NCBI GenBank assembly: GCA_036346225.1
Contig: JARFIW010000831.1
Span: forward strand, 2,666,001 to 2,730,000
Source: Platerodrilus igneus
Taxonomy: Eukaryota; Arthropoda; Insecta; Coleoptera; Lycidae
Length of the DNA: 64,000 nt
Reading direction: 5' to 3'
The position numbers and the translations under genes are program-made. The notes beneath the pieces were generated by a model. The model searched no databases and was not told where the DNA came from. It saw only the letters and a program-made list of their open reading frames with translations. Position 1 is the stretch's first letter, and the number at the start of each line of letters is the position of its first letter. Shown one piece after another: positions 33,311-45,252 of this stretch.

Positions 33311-35084
33311 TATAAATTCCCTCCAGAAACTTAACTGGATTTTATCTTGAACCAACCTTGTCTACCAATAACAAAATTTGATACGTTACCGCCTTACTTG
33401 TTATCAATTTCGTATCCCAACTTATAGCTCCTCCTTGAACTGTTTAAATTATCAAATCACTCCCATTAACTTTATCTTATGACCTCGACTAGCATTTATT
33501 TGGAATTATAAAATTCAGTTAATTCGATTCTATGTAATGAAACAAATATTATGTACAGTTTTTGTAAATTATTTAAAATACACTTTTCAATTAATTAATC
33601 TTATAAATCTCATTTATCAGAAATCATATACTTTTTATTCAAAACCCAAAGTCACCAAAAAACCTATTATTTTTATAAAAGAAGAAGTGTGGAACGTTCG
33701 AAACCTCTTATCATATTACGCACTTTGTACGTTTTCAAGTTCTTCTTTTGTTGACTTTTTCACATTCATATTATATTAAGCAAATTCAATATTCAAATAA
33801 AAAGAATTAGAAAAATAATGTCTTATAACTAAAATCTAACCTGGTCTATTTTCTTCGCATTGACGCATCCATACTCAGCTAATATTTCCCATGCATTAAG
33901 CCATCCATTTGAATAAAAATAATCTTCCCCCAATTCAGGATTATTACATGCCCATTCGAAATATTGTCTATCCACACGCTTGAACCATTGCCACCCTCTG
34001 GACTACCATTATTAACTTATACTTATGCACCCCAATTTATTGTCGTCTCATTTCAGACTTAGAATTACTTATCAATTTTCCCAAACTTAGAATTGGATTA
34101 TCATCATTTATTTTCCCTTGACTTAGAAATTGTATTATCCTCCCCCAGAACTCAGAAATCGTAGTTTATTTTCCCCGGACTTAGAAATTGTATTTTTCTC
34201 CCCGGCTTCAGAGGCCGTTTAATCGGCAATCGTAATTTTCATCTTCGCACTTATACTGTTTTTCACTTTGAATTATTATTACGTATCACTTTATTTCACA
34301 GTGGCGCACTTCGGCCTTTGTTGAGTTGAAAACTGACCTCGTTATCACTGTACCTGTTAATATATCATGGCTCTCCCACTCCGTCAGTGGGTATGGTCTA
34401 CAAACTCGTCGCTCATTTTAACGAATCAAATCTTTGCACTTAAAGTAGTTTCTGATGTAATTTTCTATGCTTTCAAATAATTGTGGCCTGCTCGCAGCTG
34501 TCTTCGTTATCAAACATGCGGTGTTTTGATGAATCTAATTGCTTTTCCATAAACAACTGATGCAATTCGACTTTTAATTTTCATTTCTGCCTGTTATTTA
34601 TGCAATTTTTAATCACCTCTCTTTATCACAGTTATTAACTACTTGTACGCATTCACATTATGCTTCCTGAAGCTCTATTTCTTATCTCTGTATTACCCTA
34701 ATTGTTTGGAACTCTTTTGAATGCGTGTTTAATTACACTTTATTATCTTTATATATAAATACGCGTGCTTCCACTGAAGAATATCATTATTTACTTTACC
34801 TAAATTAACTAAAACTCTATCTACAGGGTATTAAATATTTACTATTTACCTAATGCATGTGTTCCTGGTTTCTACGCTAACTATGCGTCTTTCTGTGTGT
34901 GTTTGCGTCGCTTACAACTACTTATACTTTATATACAGGGTGTTGACTGCTTACTATTTACAAACTATCTCCATTTCTCAATTCTTTACTAAATAAATGC
35001 AGTTTTCTGCTGCCTATGCTAATTTCTCATTTCTAAACGACCTTTACTATAAAGTACACCCTTAAACAACCCCTTATCACAGCA
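33311..35084. other. Unassigned DNA, possible long LTR in minus orientation
   Basis: Between the PBS-like unit at about 33,290 and CCCCTTATCACA at 35,070-35,080 there is no recognisable gene. On the minus strand the block would start TGTGATAAGGGG and end near ...TATAGCA, which is LTR-like, but I cannot confirm a second LTR. A GC-richer patch lies at 34,290-34,430. Confidence 0.35.
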
Positions 35085-35109
35085 ATATATATATATATAT
35101 ATATATATA
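35085..35109. repeat. (TA)n microsatellite
   Basis: Preceded directly by CCTTATCACAGCAA. Confidence 0.9.
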
Positions 35110-35253
35110 AGCTTTGCATTCCATACGTTCTTTATTATGCACTTCGACTAATGCAAAACTGCATGATAGTGTTTAATTTCTCCAAAAGAACCAGTAATGG
35201 AATGATTACGCCTTCAAGGCTAATGAACCCTGGACCAGTCTTAATAAGGCAAC

Positions 35254-35602
35254 TGGTTTGACATTCTAAATATGAGCCTTTGGTTGTAGAAGTGCTACTA
35301 TTAAAAGGAAAACCAAAATATTCGCATGTGAAGTTGTTGAATGAAAAAGAGAAAACTGTTTCTAAGGGACATCTTGCACCACTTGAAAAGTCATCATAGT
35401 CAAGTTCAGAAGATACTGTAACCTACACATTTGATTCATTACGAACAAATTTTCCTCCCATTGTTCATAATCAATCTACCAAAGAACTAAAAACAACAAG
35501 CATTTCTATTTCACCATCAGTAAATTCTCTAGTTCATGAATCTACCAGATGAGTACGTGATCGTTGCCCTCCATATTATTTGAAAGTTTATATTGCGTAG
35601 TA
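35254..35602 (+). pseudogene. Possible gypsy-type integrase C-terminal relic
   Basis: One frame, interrupted by two stops, reads YEPLVVEVLLLKGKPKYSHV, KTVSKGHLAPLEKSS and, near its end, VHESTR and RDRCPPYYLKVY. A beta-strand-like block, then a hydrophilic linker, then a STRxVRxRxPPxYLKxY-like tail is typical of integrase C-termini in one gypsy lineage. The assignment is weak and no core domain is present. Confidence 0.4.
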
Positions 35603-35945
35603 GCTTATTAATTTAAACAATACATACCTAATCTAGATGTCCATGTTTAAAACAATTTAATAGTAGTTGTCATTTAGTTATTTTACTTTAAAATGCTCTC
35701 ATTTCTATGTATTAAAGATTAGCAAAGATTACTTGCACTACTAAGTATTTCATACGTACAACTATTGCAATTATTAACTTTACGTAATTGTCAAATATTT
35801 TCAAGTGTGCATAGAATTTAAAGCATTTCCTGCAAACTTAGAATAGCTTTCGTTTATTACCTAATTAATTCAAATAAGAAATCAAGAATACCAACAAACT
35901 ATATTCATTTCAATAAAACAACGTAACAATTGCACATGGACGTAC

Positions 35946-36108
35946 CTGTAATACTATGGAAATGTGCTTTGAAAAGCCTGTATGGAATGAGAGTATCTAC
36001 ATCATCTGAACCTGCTTCAATTTTTAATAACGATGATGTTGTATTAAGATTAAATATAGCCACCACTCCATTTGCATATCCTGTGGCTATATACTGATGG
36101 CCTAACAC
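35946..36108 (-). CDS. GTF3C2: GTF3C2-like exon, WD40 repeat
   Basis: The acceptor TTATTATAG and donor ACAG|GTACGT flank the exon, which enters in phase 0 and leaves in phase 1. It encodes VLGHQYIATGYANGVVAIFN and then SSLLKIEAGSDDVDTLIPYR and LFKAHFHSIT. In the family this is the GHQ.IA.G..NG.VA.W.L blade followed by the HxxxVRxL-type strand that continues in the next exon. The 24-kb intron after it is the largest in the visible gene. Confidence 0.92.
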
Positions 36109-36783
36109 CTATAATAACAAATTTTAATATAACAGAAAAGTTAGTTATAACACGAGCCCAAAACTGCTTTTTGCAGATTTCAAATTGACAAAGTAGTTTT
36201 AGGCTTGAGTTGACCTATTTCCTTATATACTTATTTTCATTGTTTAAACCGCATTCATTGAAAACGACATATCGCTTAGTTATTTAACAAAAAGTGTCCA
36301 AATTTTAATATTTAATAAGTTAGTATAGTAGAAATCACAAAAGAATGCGTTCACATCATTAATTTATGATTCAATTCAGAATATACGTCAGCATATACAA
36401 TTGACATAACTAAAACAGTAGAGAAAGAAAGAATATAAGTAGCACGTGTTTCAAGAAAAGTAGCTTAGTAACGACATATGCTGTAAAATTTATGATAAGT
36501 AATGAAGGAAAACAGTAAGCTGTCACATATCCTACCTTCACCAATAGAAGTCTCTAAATCAAATGTGTAGTTTCTAAATACATGTCATTCTTACTACAGC
36601 ATAACCTAACATTAATTTATTTATTTATGAACATTTACGGTAAAAACCTCTTAACAAAACCAACAGAAATAAGTTACAAGAAACGATATAAAATAATTTA
36701 TCTACTCCTATTTAGTTATAATACCATTATTCATATACTTTTGAACAAGTAATAGTGTTCGTAATTAAACACCGTGAGTTATG

Positions 36784-36808
36784 AGCGTGAGTTATAATAA
36801 CTCACGCT
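36784..36808. repeat. Perfect 25-bp palindrome
   Basis: AGCGTGAGTTAT-A-ATAACTCACGCT. The GTGAGTTAT phrase also forms the inner edge of the hairpin at 36,971-37,097. Confidence 0.9.
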
Positions 36809-36970
36809 TCCAGCTTATATTTCTATTTAATTACCTACCAAAAATATTAAAGTAGCCATGATCATTGACATTTACGTAATGTCAAACAAATTTGTACTAT
36901 AATTTTTTAAAATAATCTTGATTAATGTGTTTATTAAAACTTGTTACTGTGCTTATAGTCGTAGATAAAG

Positions 36971-37097
36971 TATAGTATTCAACATACGGTAATGGCAATA
37001 ACTCACTTGATGAATTACGGCACTCGCTTTCGGCTCGTGCCGCAAACTTCATCTGCGTGAGTTATTGCCTACATTACCGTATGTTGAATAATATACT
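36971..37097. repeat. 127-bp hairpin element
   Basis: The arms TAGTATTCAACATACGGTAA...CAATAACTCAC and GTGAGTTATTG...TTACCGTATGTTGAATA are complementary with a few differences. The centre itself pairs (CGGCACTCG/CGTGCCG, GATGAA/TTCATC). It looks like a foldback MITE; the duplication around it could not be fixed. Confidence 0.8.
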
Positions 37098-37180
37098 ATT
37101 AAACATATATTTAATAACATGGGGTTAATATTCATAATTGCTTGTAGATTAAAACAATGTTGTGAAAGGAAAAATGTAGA

Positions 37181-39655
37181 CTATGGGTATGTTATCTTCT
37201 GAAGTTGGTTTTTAAAGTTCAAAATTGAAATTGTAAAATAGTTCAAATTGTACTTGTTCCCAATTCTTAGAAATCTGATTATGGGGGAATCGAGACCATA
37301 ATTGCTCGGTGATATAGAACATGGAAGAAATTTGTATGATGAGTAATTTTCTTGGGTAGAGTAGAATTTATTTAAGAAGAGCCTGTACGTCATGCGCACA
37401 TGGCTAAAACGGTGTCAGATTAGTTTATTGTTTATAAATAGGTGAGTTCGTTCAGCATTTCAGCGGTGTAGATAATTTGCTGTTAAATGTCAATTTATAT
37501 TTGTGACTTTGACATTCTATATTTATTTCTTACGCTTTCATAGGTTTCTTTCTGTTTCTTTGTGTTTTATGCCTTGCTTATTGACGTATTCGCCATGTGA
37601 ATTTAAACCACCAACAAATAAAACTTGATTCTAGAATATTTACTCTGTGGGAGTGTTTTCAAAACCCTAAAAATCATTAAATCCGCTACGTCACTGACTT
37701 TCAAAGTTTGCACATACATCTAATGACGTACAGGCTCTTCTTAAATAAATTCTACTATACATTAAATTGTATTAGTTCCAATAATTCAGGACTCATATGG
37801 CTACTTGAGATAATTTTATAGAGAGTAATAAGATCTGCTTTAATTCACCGTTAATGAAGAGTTTCCAAATTTAATTCATTGAGTATCAAGTTATAGTCAA
37901 TATAGTAACAATTCTACGTATGCCAAGTTTAAATGCACAAGTTTTTAGGAATTTTTTTTGAACAGATTCAATTAATTGTACCGACTTGTAATAAAAAGGA
38001 GACCATACTGGCGATGCATATTCAAGCTTTGAGCGTACCAAGCTACAATACAATGTTTTAATAGCATCAATAGTGAGTTCTCTGCTGTATCTAAGTATAA
38101 ACCCAATATTTCTCAAACTTTGACTAACAACAACTGAGAAATCTTATTGAAGCTTAACTTAGTATCAAGGGTTATACTAAGATCTCTAATTTCTGTAGTG
38201 CGTTTCAGAGATTTATTATTAATTTGATAGTTAAAGTGGATCCTTTCAGAACATCGAGCAAAGCTGATTGAGACATATTTTTCAGTATTGAGAAACATTC
38301 CGTTTTTAGTTAACCATTGTACAATGGCATTAAAATCTCTTGTATTCTCAGAAGGTCCCTTGAGCTTGTGATCGCTAAAAATAACTTCATATCGTCAGCA
38401 AATAACAATACTTTTGAGTATTTAATGCAGCTTCTAATATCATTTATAAACAGGTTAAATAAAAGTGGACCAATATGGGAGCGCTGCGCAGCTCCAGAGG
38501 AAGCATCTATGCTGTCCGATATATAGTTCTTTATTCTACTTGTTGTGTTCTGCCTGTTATAAAACTAAAAATCCAAGAGCACCAACTATGTGAGAAACCA
38601 TATAACGCTAATTTACTTACAACGCTAGAATGATTAACCTTGTCAAAGGCTTTGGAGTAATCAGTGTAAATGGCATCAATTGGGAGTTAATTTCAAATGC
38701 TTTTATAATATATTCTTGGTATAGTAGTAAGTTAGTTAGAGTAGATTTACCAAAAGAAAAACCGTGTTGTTCAGGAATAAGAATGTGTCTACAACAGATG
38801 GATAAATAATCAGCAATGATTTTGTCAAAAAGTTTAGGAATTACTGATGGAATGCAAACTAGTCTGTAGTTACGAACATTATCTTTGGTATCATTTTTGA
38901 ATACAGGAGTAACAAAACTGGTTTTCCATATAGTAGGAAAGGTATTAGTGTCCAAAGAAAAATTATACATTAAATGTACGATAGGTGCTAATGCGTACAT
39001 ACATCGCTTAAGAAAATATGCAGGTATTCCATCAGGTCCATGCATTAATTTATGTTGAAGTTTAGATATGCCGTCAAAAACAGTTTCTATTGATATTTGT
39101 AACTTAGGTGTTTCAGTAGTTGCATAAGGTGTAAAACTAGGCTCAGGAATATTAAATTTTTCATAGACCACAGAAAAATATCTTGCAAACAGATTTGAAA
39201 TTTCTATACCATTTCCAGTCGGCACATCATCCAAGGTCATTGTGCTTGGAATCCCTTGATCTTTTGTGAGTGCATAAACATGATTCCAAAAGATTTTCGG
39301 TGCAGAGCATATTTTGTTACTTATATGTGATGTATAAGTCATATAACAGTGATTGGACAAGTTCTTACATTGTGCTCTTTAGATTAGAAAAGTGTAGATA
39401 ATCATCATAATTACCAGAAGTTTTAAATTTTCTATGTGCCTGCAACTTCATTTTAATTAACATTATCAACTCTGAAGAGAACCATTTTGGGTATGTAGAT
39501 GTAGTTCTACGTTTTGTAACGAATATATATTCTGTGGGACTGGTTTTAAAGAGATCACATCTATTCATAGTAGATCTGTGATATCTGATTTTTGTATTCG
39601 ATATAGTTATATCTGAAGGAAACAATTCCACAATGGAACATGACATTATCACCAT
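37181..39655 (-). pseudogene. LINE-D reverse transcriptase, frameshifted
   Basis: Blocks in order: WFSSELIMLIKMKLQAHRKF (linker), GPDGIPAYFLKRCMYAL, TSFVTPVFKNDTKDNVRNYR, EQHGFSFGKSTLTNLLLYQE, then a degraded palm (the YADD box region reads ICWRYE), then LSITLDTKLSFN, IGFILRYSRELT, TLYCSLVRSKLEYASPVWSP and, beyond the MITE, SPSNYGLDSPIIRFLRIGNK. This is the jockey pattern. Shifts and stops occur throughout, so it is inactive. Confidence 0.85.
37359..37755. mobile_element. 397-bp MITE with TA duplication
   Basis: The ends are GAGTAGAATTTATTTAAGAA at the left and its complement, minus the first two bases, at the right (to CTAC at 37,755). TA is duplicated at 37,357-37,358 and 37,756-37,757. 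Inverted repeats extend about 34 bp to TGTACGTCAT. The left end continues TACGTCATGCGCACATG. There is no coding capacity. Its removal rejoins LINE-D sequence. Confidence 0.85.
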
Positions 39656-39660
39656 TTAAT

Positions 39661-42008
39661 TAGCTTAAATGCATTACTAGGAAATATTTAATAGCAATAA
39701 ACACTCTGAAAACGTATTTAAAAAGGAACAAGTCATTTGTGTTGCCTAATCCATAGGCGGATTATATCCTTTCAGTTATTAAAATTAAGATAGTGCTTGC
39801 GTAAATAGTGTCATGAGGTGACACGTAAGACGGATGAGCTGCTCTCTACATGGACGGTACGAAAAGGCAAATTCGCCATTGTAGTTTAACATGTAAGCGA
39901 AGCTGCAACTTATGAAGATGGGGGTACGAGCACATGCCAAGTGGAGCCTCAGAATAAGCATATCGTGGTAGGGGCAGGAGAGCCGTGGTCGTATTGGGGG
40001 CCCAGAAGAGTTGTCATTCCTGTAGCTCCGGCAAGGCAAGAGATCACGCTTCCTAATAAAAATGGTTAGACTGGTCGGTGATTGTTAACGCGCATGAAAT
40101 AACCATGGTTATATTTAGTAATTGGGGCAACTGTCGTTAACGATGTATGTAAAGCTGTTTGTTCGACATTTCTTGGCATTAAATTTTGTAAGCAGGAACC
40201 GGAACATGTGCATCGCAGTTCGATAGCAAGAGGTAACTTCTTCACTAAACTCAGGTACTAAAACTTTCAGTTCCTATGTTTGTTAGACTTTTAAAAGTTC
40301 TCATATTAAATTTTAATAGGGGATTGCTTATTCATGCTAAATTTTGTGCACGAATCAACTTTGCGTGAGATCATAAAAGTGTAATATTTCTTTAATTTGA
40401 TGACAAGGTTATTTGTTAAAAATTGTGCTAAACAAATTTAAATAACGTGAAATATGATGGTTTAGGAAGTAATATTAAAGTAATTTTGTAAGACACGTCG
40501 AATATACATGTGTTCAAAGTATTGTGATTCTAAAGTCCACTTCCTGTTTCTTAAGAGTTAATTACAGATGTCTAATCTTTAATAAGGTCATTAATCATTT
40601 CTATATCTGAATAAGTTTGAAATTCTATTTACTTAAACTAGCTACATGTGAATTAAATTTTTTATAAAGAATATGAACTAAGCTGATGTGATATACATGT
40701 AAACCAATACATAGATCTGTTCGTTGGGTATCAGGAATTTTGTTTTAACGTATTATTAAAAGTAAGGTCTTGTATGTCAAGACAGATTCATAAGAAAAAT
40801 CAGAATTCAATTCTATTATTTTGTATTTGTAACCATATTTAAAAAAAAACACAAAAAGAGAGAAACTACATTAAATTACATTTTTGATTCAAGTTTTTTA
40901 TTCTATGCATAATTAATTTTAATAAGAATATCTTGGAGAAAATAATTTTTTTTGAGTAACGAAATTAGACCAAAGCTGAAACAATATAAAAGTACAGACA
41001 TGTTACAATTGATTTATTCTAGATATCCATTTTTAACTAAAATATCTTTGGTGTGGTAATCTCAAGATTACCCACTCATAATTATTAGTATGTTTTTTTA
41101 TTGAAAAGCACAAACAGTGTCTTTTTAATAGAAAATTTGTTGTGTAACTATTCTTTCAGGATCATCGAGATGGAAGAGGTTGTAAGTATGTTCCAGAGGT
41201 TTCCAGATGTGTTAGTTCATTAAGTTGTAAGTTTTTATGGTGCTTATATCCAATGAGTTTCTGTATCTTCTCATAGGAGTATTGAATTTCTTGTGTTGTC
41301 CGTATAGATACAGTGGCGCCCAATTTCCCTTTTTCTTTCTATGCTAGCTTATTGTTGAGTTTATACCATCCCCATGCCCATTCTCATTGCTCACCCTTGG
41401 GATAATTCCCAGACTAAGCCACGAACAAGTAAAAAGGGATAAAGCTTCACTTGTATCCAACGAGTGGAGGCGAAAATGTTTCAGTTTAACAGGAACAAAA
41501 AATGACATACCAATAAAGATCATTTCATAGAACAATTGTGTTGCTATGTGAACATTTTGTGCATTAAAAATTCCATTGCAATTATATGAACTGAAAAGTA
41601 GTTCAATCCTTCAAAATTAGCATTTTTGAAGTCATCAAATGTTTCTTCAAACTTTAGGGTAGAAATAGAGTCCAGTGGAATTTCACAATTTAATGCCAGA
41701 TGATGAAAGTTGTTTGGCAAAAGAAAATCATTTGCTTTAATTATATTCAGTGAATTACAATTTGAAAAGATAAAATTAGTAGTACATTATGTCTATTCCG
41801 TATATTACTTTTTGCGATAAATTTAATTGACTAATCGTTCTGCATATAAATATGGTTGTGACATGAATGCATTCTTTCATGATGTCTACTATACCTATGC
41901 TCACTTTTACCGATTTCGAATTCTATCACTCTATAGAGAACGATGATCAATCCAGAATAATTTAATCGTATTATTGCCAAAAATGTACATAGTAGAAAAT
42001 CAACTAAC
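39661..42008. other. Intron DNA without recognisable features
   Basis: A GC-richer block at 39,820-40,060 stands out by composition but carries no motif that I know. TGGCGCCCAA at 41,314-41,323 matches the first ten bases of a tRNA-Lys primer-binding site, but no LTR context is visible. Confidence 0.4.
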
Positions 42009-42117
42009 CTTACTCCAAGAAATTTTTGTCACATGTGCTTCCACTCCATAAGCTGGTTCTTCAAACACAGCTTCACACATTAGCTTTAGCACTGGTTTTG
42101 GTTTCAATATTTTTGCA
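42009..42117 (-). CDS. GTF3C2: GTF3C2-like exon
   Basis: The acceptor TCTGTTTTAG and donor AAG|GTTAGT flank it, entering in phase 2 and leaving in phase 0. It encodes AKILKPKPVLKLMCEAVFEE and then PAYGVEAHVTKISWSK. The first T completes the AGT codon begun at the 59,415 donor. This is the linker between two WD40 blades. The frame, the phase and both splice sites agree. Confidence 0.88.
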
Positions 42118-44782
42118 CTAAAACAGATAATAGAATTATAAGAAGGTGGTTACTACAAACAAGTTTAATTTACATAATGCATTAATTTCTTATTATCGTT
42201 TCAAGAAGTTGCAAATGAAATTTACCGCTCTGTATGTAATATACACATTTTCCTTTAATCTCCTCAAGCCAAACGCTTTTAAGATAGCACAATTTGCAAA
42301 ATGTAAAAAAACTGAGGTTATAAATAAAGATACTTTTATGGCAAAGTTAATGAAAATTTGATGGGTGTAATACTGCTATTTTTAAAATCTTTATTGAATG
42401 GTTCAGACGAAGAGAACAAGTTCAAAATTGTAAAGCATTGCGTTACTTTAGTTATGTATAAAAGAATAAAGGTAAACTAAACTTATTATTTCAGAAGTGA
42501 CAATATGAAATTATTTTGGCAAGAATGTACCTTGTATACTTTAAAGTTTAGGTAACCATTAAGTAATTTTGAGATAAACATTAAAACTTGACTAAATAAA
42601 AAACGTGAGTGGAATGTGTACAGCAATACATTGAGTAGTTTGTACAATGAAGAGTTTCAAAACCAAAGTAATGCTTTCCTATTTCAGATTCTAAGAGAAA
42701 TTTCTTTCTATAATACGTTTAAGTGAGACAAAATTAAAATTGTGTGTTCATAATTTAACATGGAAAAAGACTTGAAAGTGCTTCATCAGATAACCATTCA
42801 GCAATGGCAATATTTGCAAGTGCATTGTACTGAATATATTTTTGAAGTGCTAATGGTTATTAATGGGAGTGCTGCTACGTACATTGACGTAACCTAAAAA
42901 AAAACAAGAAAAAGAAAGGATGACTGGGCTCAATCGGTGAGTGGGCGGGGTTTTATACCTATGGATAAATTAAAAAGAAACCTGCAATAAATAGAAAAAA
43001 ATATATAAACACTCACTCATTCACACTCAGAACAAAACATACAAGGGAAAAGAAAGAACTTATAATTAAACAAAATATGTACACAACATAGTAAAAAAAA
43101 TTATTCATGAAAATGGCGAGCTGTAGTTTTTAGGTAATTACCCCCTGACAGAAATTAGTAAAAAAAAAGGAACCAAACGCAACCCTAAAAACCACAGCTC
43201 TAGATCATCGTAAATATAAACTTAAACTATATGTACATACATAATGGCAACATTTTCAAAGGTGCCCGCAAGTCTTTAAGCAGTTTTTACAGTAATAATT
43301 AGTATAGTTTTAGTTATTTATAACCAAACAGTAAAGCAGTACGAAAAGAGCAGGAAATACCCAAAATAGTTCAATAATTTTCGTATGTAAGAATTAAATT
43401 TAGCAAGGCCATAGTTGAACGGTAAAATCCCAGACGTTCTGGTTCCGAAGTGAGAAGCGAATACAAAGAAAAAAAGAACTCACCCTCGAGTTACTAACAT
43501 CGGGGTGGAGTCAGTCGCTGGTCTACGTCAGCGAGTAGGTAGGCCTGCGCCCAGGCAAAACGCATTTGACCTCGCATTACCAGAAGAAACGACAGCTCAA
43601 GGGATTAACGTGTCCCCCGCAGGAAGCTAGAATAATTACGAATAATAAATTAATTTATTAAAACCAAAAAGTACCGTTTTATAAACCTTATATACTCACG
43701 ACCCTATAATGCGTGCCAGCAATTCGCATAAAGAAAACGAAACGAAGCAAAACAGGACGGATGTTTTCTGGTTGCTAGTCGAACAGAAAGTCAATATTAC
43801 ATTTGTTTAGTTAAAGCACCAAAGCTCAAAGAAATAAAACAGGAAAATCCTAATTAATTGAAACAATTTCCCCGAATTCTTTAAAAAGGGAAAACACACC
43901 AGCATTTAATTAGTGACTACTTGGAAAGACGCCTATCTAATTATGGCGTAAATTCCACGGTAAGAAATTCTTAGAAAGGATATTTATTTTTAATGAGCAG
44001 AAAGATTTATCAAGTAAAATATATAGGATGTTTATTATTAATTACCATACAATTTTAAACACGCGACAGGGTTATGTTTAATTTACGGAATAAATTTTCG
44101 TGTATAACGCCAAAGGAATTTAAGTTAAAAATTATTGCATATAAACTAAGCAATTATTTACGAAAATGAACGTAACAGTGCCTTATATTTAGTTACACTC
44201 GAGCTACTTCATAAGGGTACGGAAATGAATGCAAGAGTACAGAACAACCAAAATATATCATGTCAGTTCAGATGAAAAATCACGTAGGAAGGAGACGTAC
44301 TGCGGGTGAGGGGGTCAATCGGTATTGAGCATGACGTAAAGATGCACTAAGTCATGCCGGTAGAGATTAAAGGGTACTACATGATATAAACATTTGATTT
44401 AATTTCTATAAGTGTAAAAGGAAAAATCATTAGTTCGTGTTGAACTAAATTAATTGATTTATATCAGGGGAAGACAAAAAAAGGGATAAGAATGTTTAGA
44501 GCAATTACGCTATGTGATAAATTCGGCAGTGTAGTGTGCCGATTGTAATTTTTTATACCATTAGATGCATGTCCAAATGTTGTGACGAGGTTTGTTTTTC
44601 TCCTAGATAACTACTGTTTTCCTTAACTGGAAGATTCTGATTTAACAAAGGATACTGGAAATGTTTTCGTTTGTTCAGTCTGCAAAGCTAAAAATTGCAG
44701 TATGTAAATAAATATTCTGACTCTGCTTTGTGAAAGAATTTAACCCTGAGAAATAACCAGAACCTATTAAGGATATATGAGA
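42118..44782. other. Intron DNA, unassigned
   Basis: There is no recognisable protein. A GC-richer block at 43,430-43,640 and the hairpin at 43,118-43,200 are the only structure I can point to. Both could be parts of an LTR element leader, but this is not shown. Confidence 0.35.
43118..43200. repeat. Long hairpin
   Basis: GAGCTGTAGTTTTTAGG (43,118-43,134) pairs with CCTAAAAACCACAGCTC (43,184-43,200) with one G-T position, around a 49-base loop. Confidence 0.8.
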
Positions 44783-44915
44783 ACGTGCACGTGTATGCAT
44801 GTGACCACTCGCCTGCACGCCAGCTCGTGCACCTGCACACATGCATGCATAACATGCATGCTCATTTGCACACTTGCGCACCTGTGCACGTGCAAACACA
44901 TAAACACACACAAGG
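44783..44915. repeat. Alternating purine-pyrimidine tract (CA/TG/GC-rich)
   Basis: The tract has runs such as GTGCACGTGTATGCATGTG and CACACATGCATGCATAACAT and ends CACATAAACACACACA. This composition favours Z-DNA. It ends where SINE-2 copy 3 begins. Confidence 0.8.
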
Positions 44916-44918
44916 CAT

Positions 44919-45185
44919 TAGATTTGAATAATTTTTCCAATTGTCGTCACCCATCCCAGTGGCATAATTGGAAAATGCATGGGCCACGAAAACCTAAGAT
45001 ACAGGTTCGAATCCTGTCCGGGACCTTATATTTTCCATCTTTCAATTACTAGCTCGACTTGAAATGATCATTTGGGCTTTACATAAAAGTCTAAGCTATT
45101 ATTTCATCTTATTAACTATAATATGCTAGTATTTATCAACTTACTTTGCGTAATTAATTACCTAATATATTTATATATTTAATAC
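44919..45185 (+). mobile_element. SINE-2 copy 3
   Basis: Box A TGGCATAATTGG (44,960-44,971) and a perfect box B GGTTCGAATCC (45,004-45,014) are 44 bases apart (start to start). The family body and the TA-rich 3' end (CCTAATATATTTATATA) follow. The leader is truncated to its last ~20 bases. Confidence 0.8.
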
Positions 45186-45252
45186 CTGACATAGCCGTAA
45201 TGTTGAGCGTCGCTTCCTGACTATAACTGACATAAGTCAAAAACTTGACACT

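Larger units (their letters stand above)
37160..39660 (-). mobile_element. LINE-D, jockey-clade, 5' truncated, with nested MITE
   Basis: RT and C-terminal regions in minus orientation are split by a 397-bp MITE at 37,359-37,755. The endonuclease is essentially missing, so truncation is near 39,660. Everything lies in the intron between the 42.0-kb and 36.1-kb exons of the host gene, in the same orientation as the gene. Confidence 0.85.

Noticed and set aside
37181..37399. 72-residue minus-strand frame as a separate gene
   Set aside because: Its C-terminal part is the LINE-D C-terminus and its N-terminal part runs into the MITE end.
41314..41323. TGGCGCCCAA as a primer-binding site
   Set aside because: Only ten bases match and no LTR end or downstream coding region is visible.
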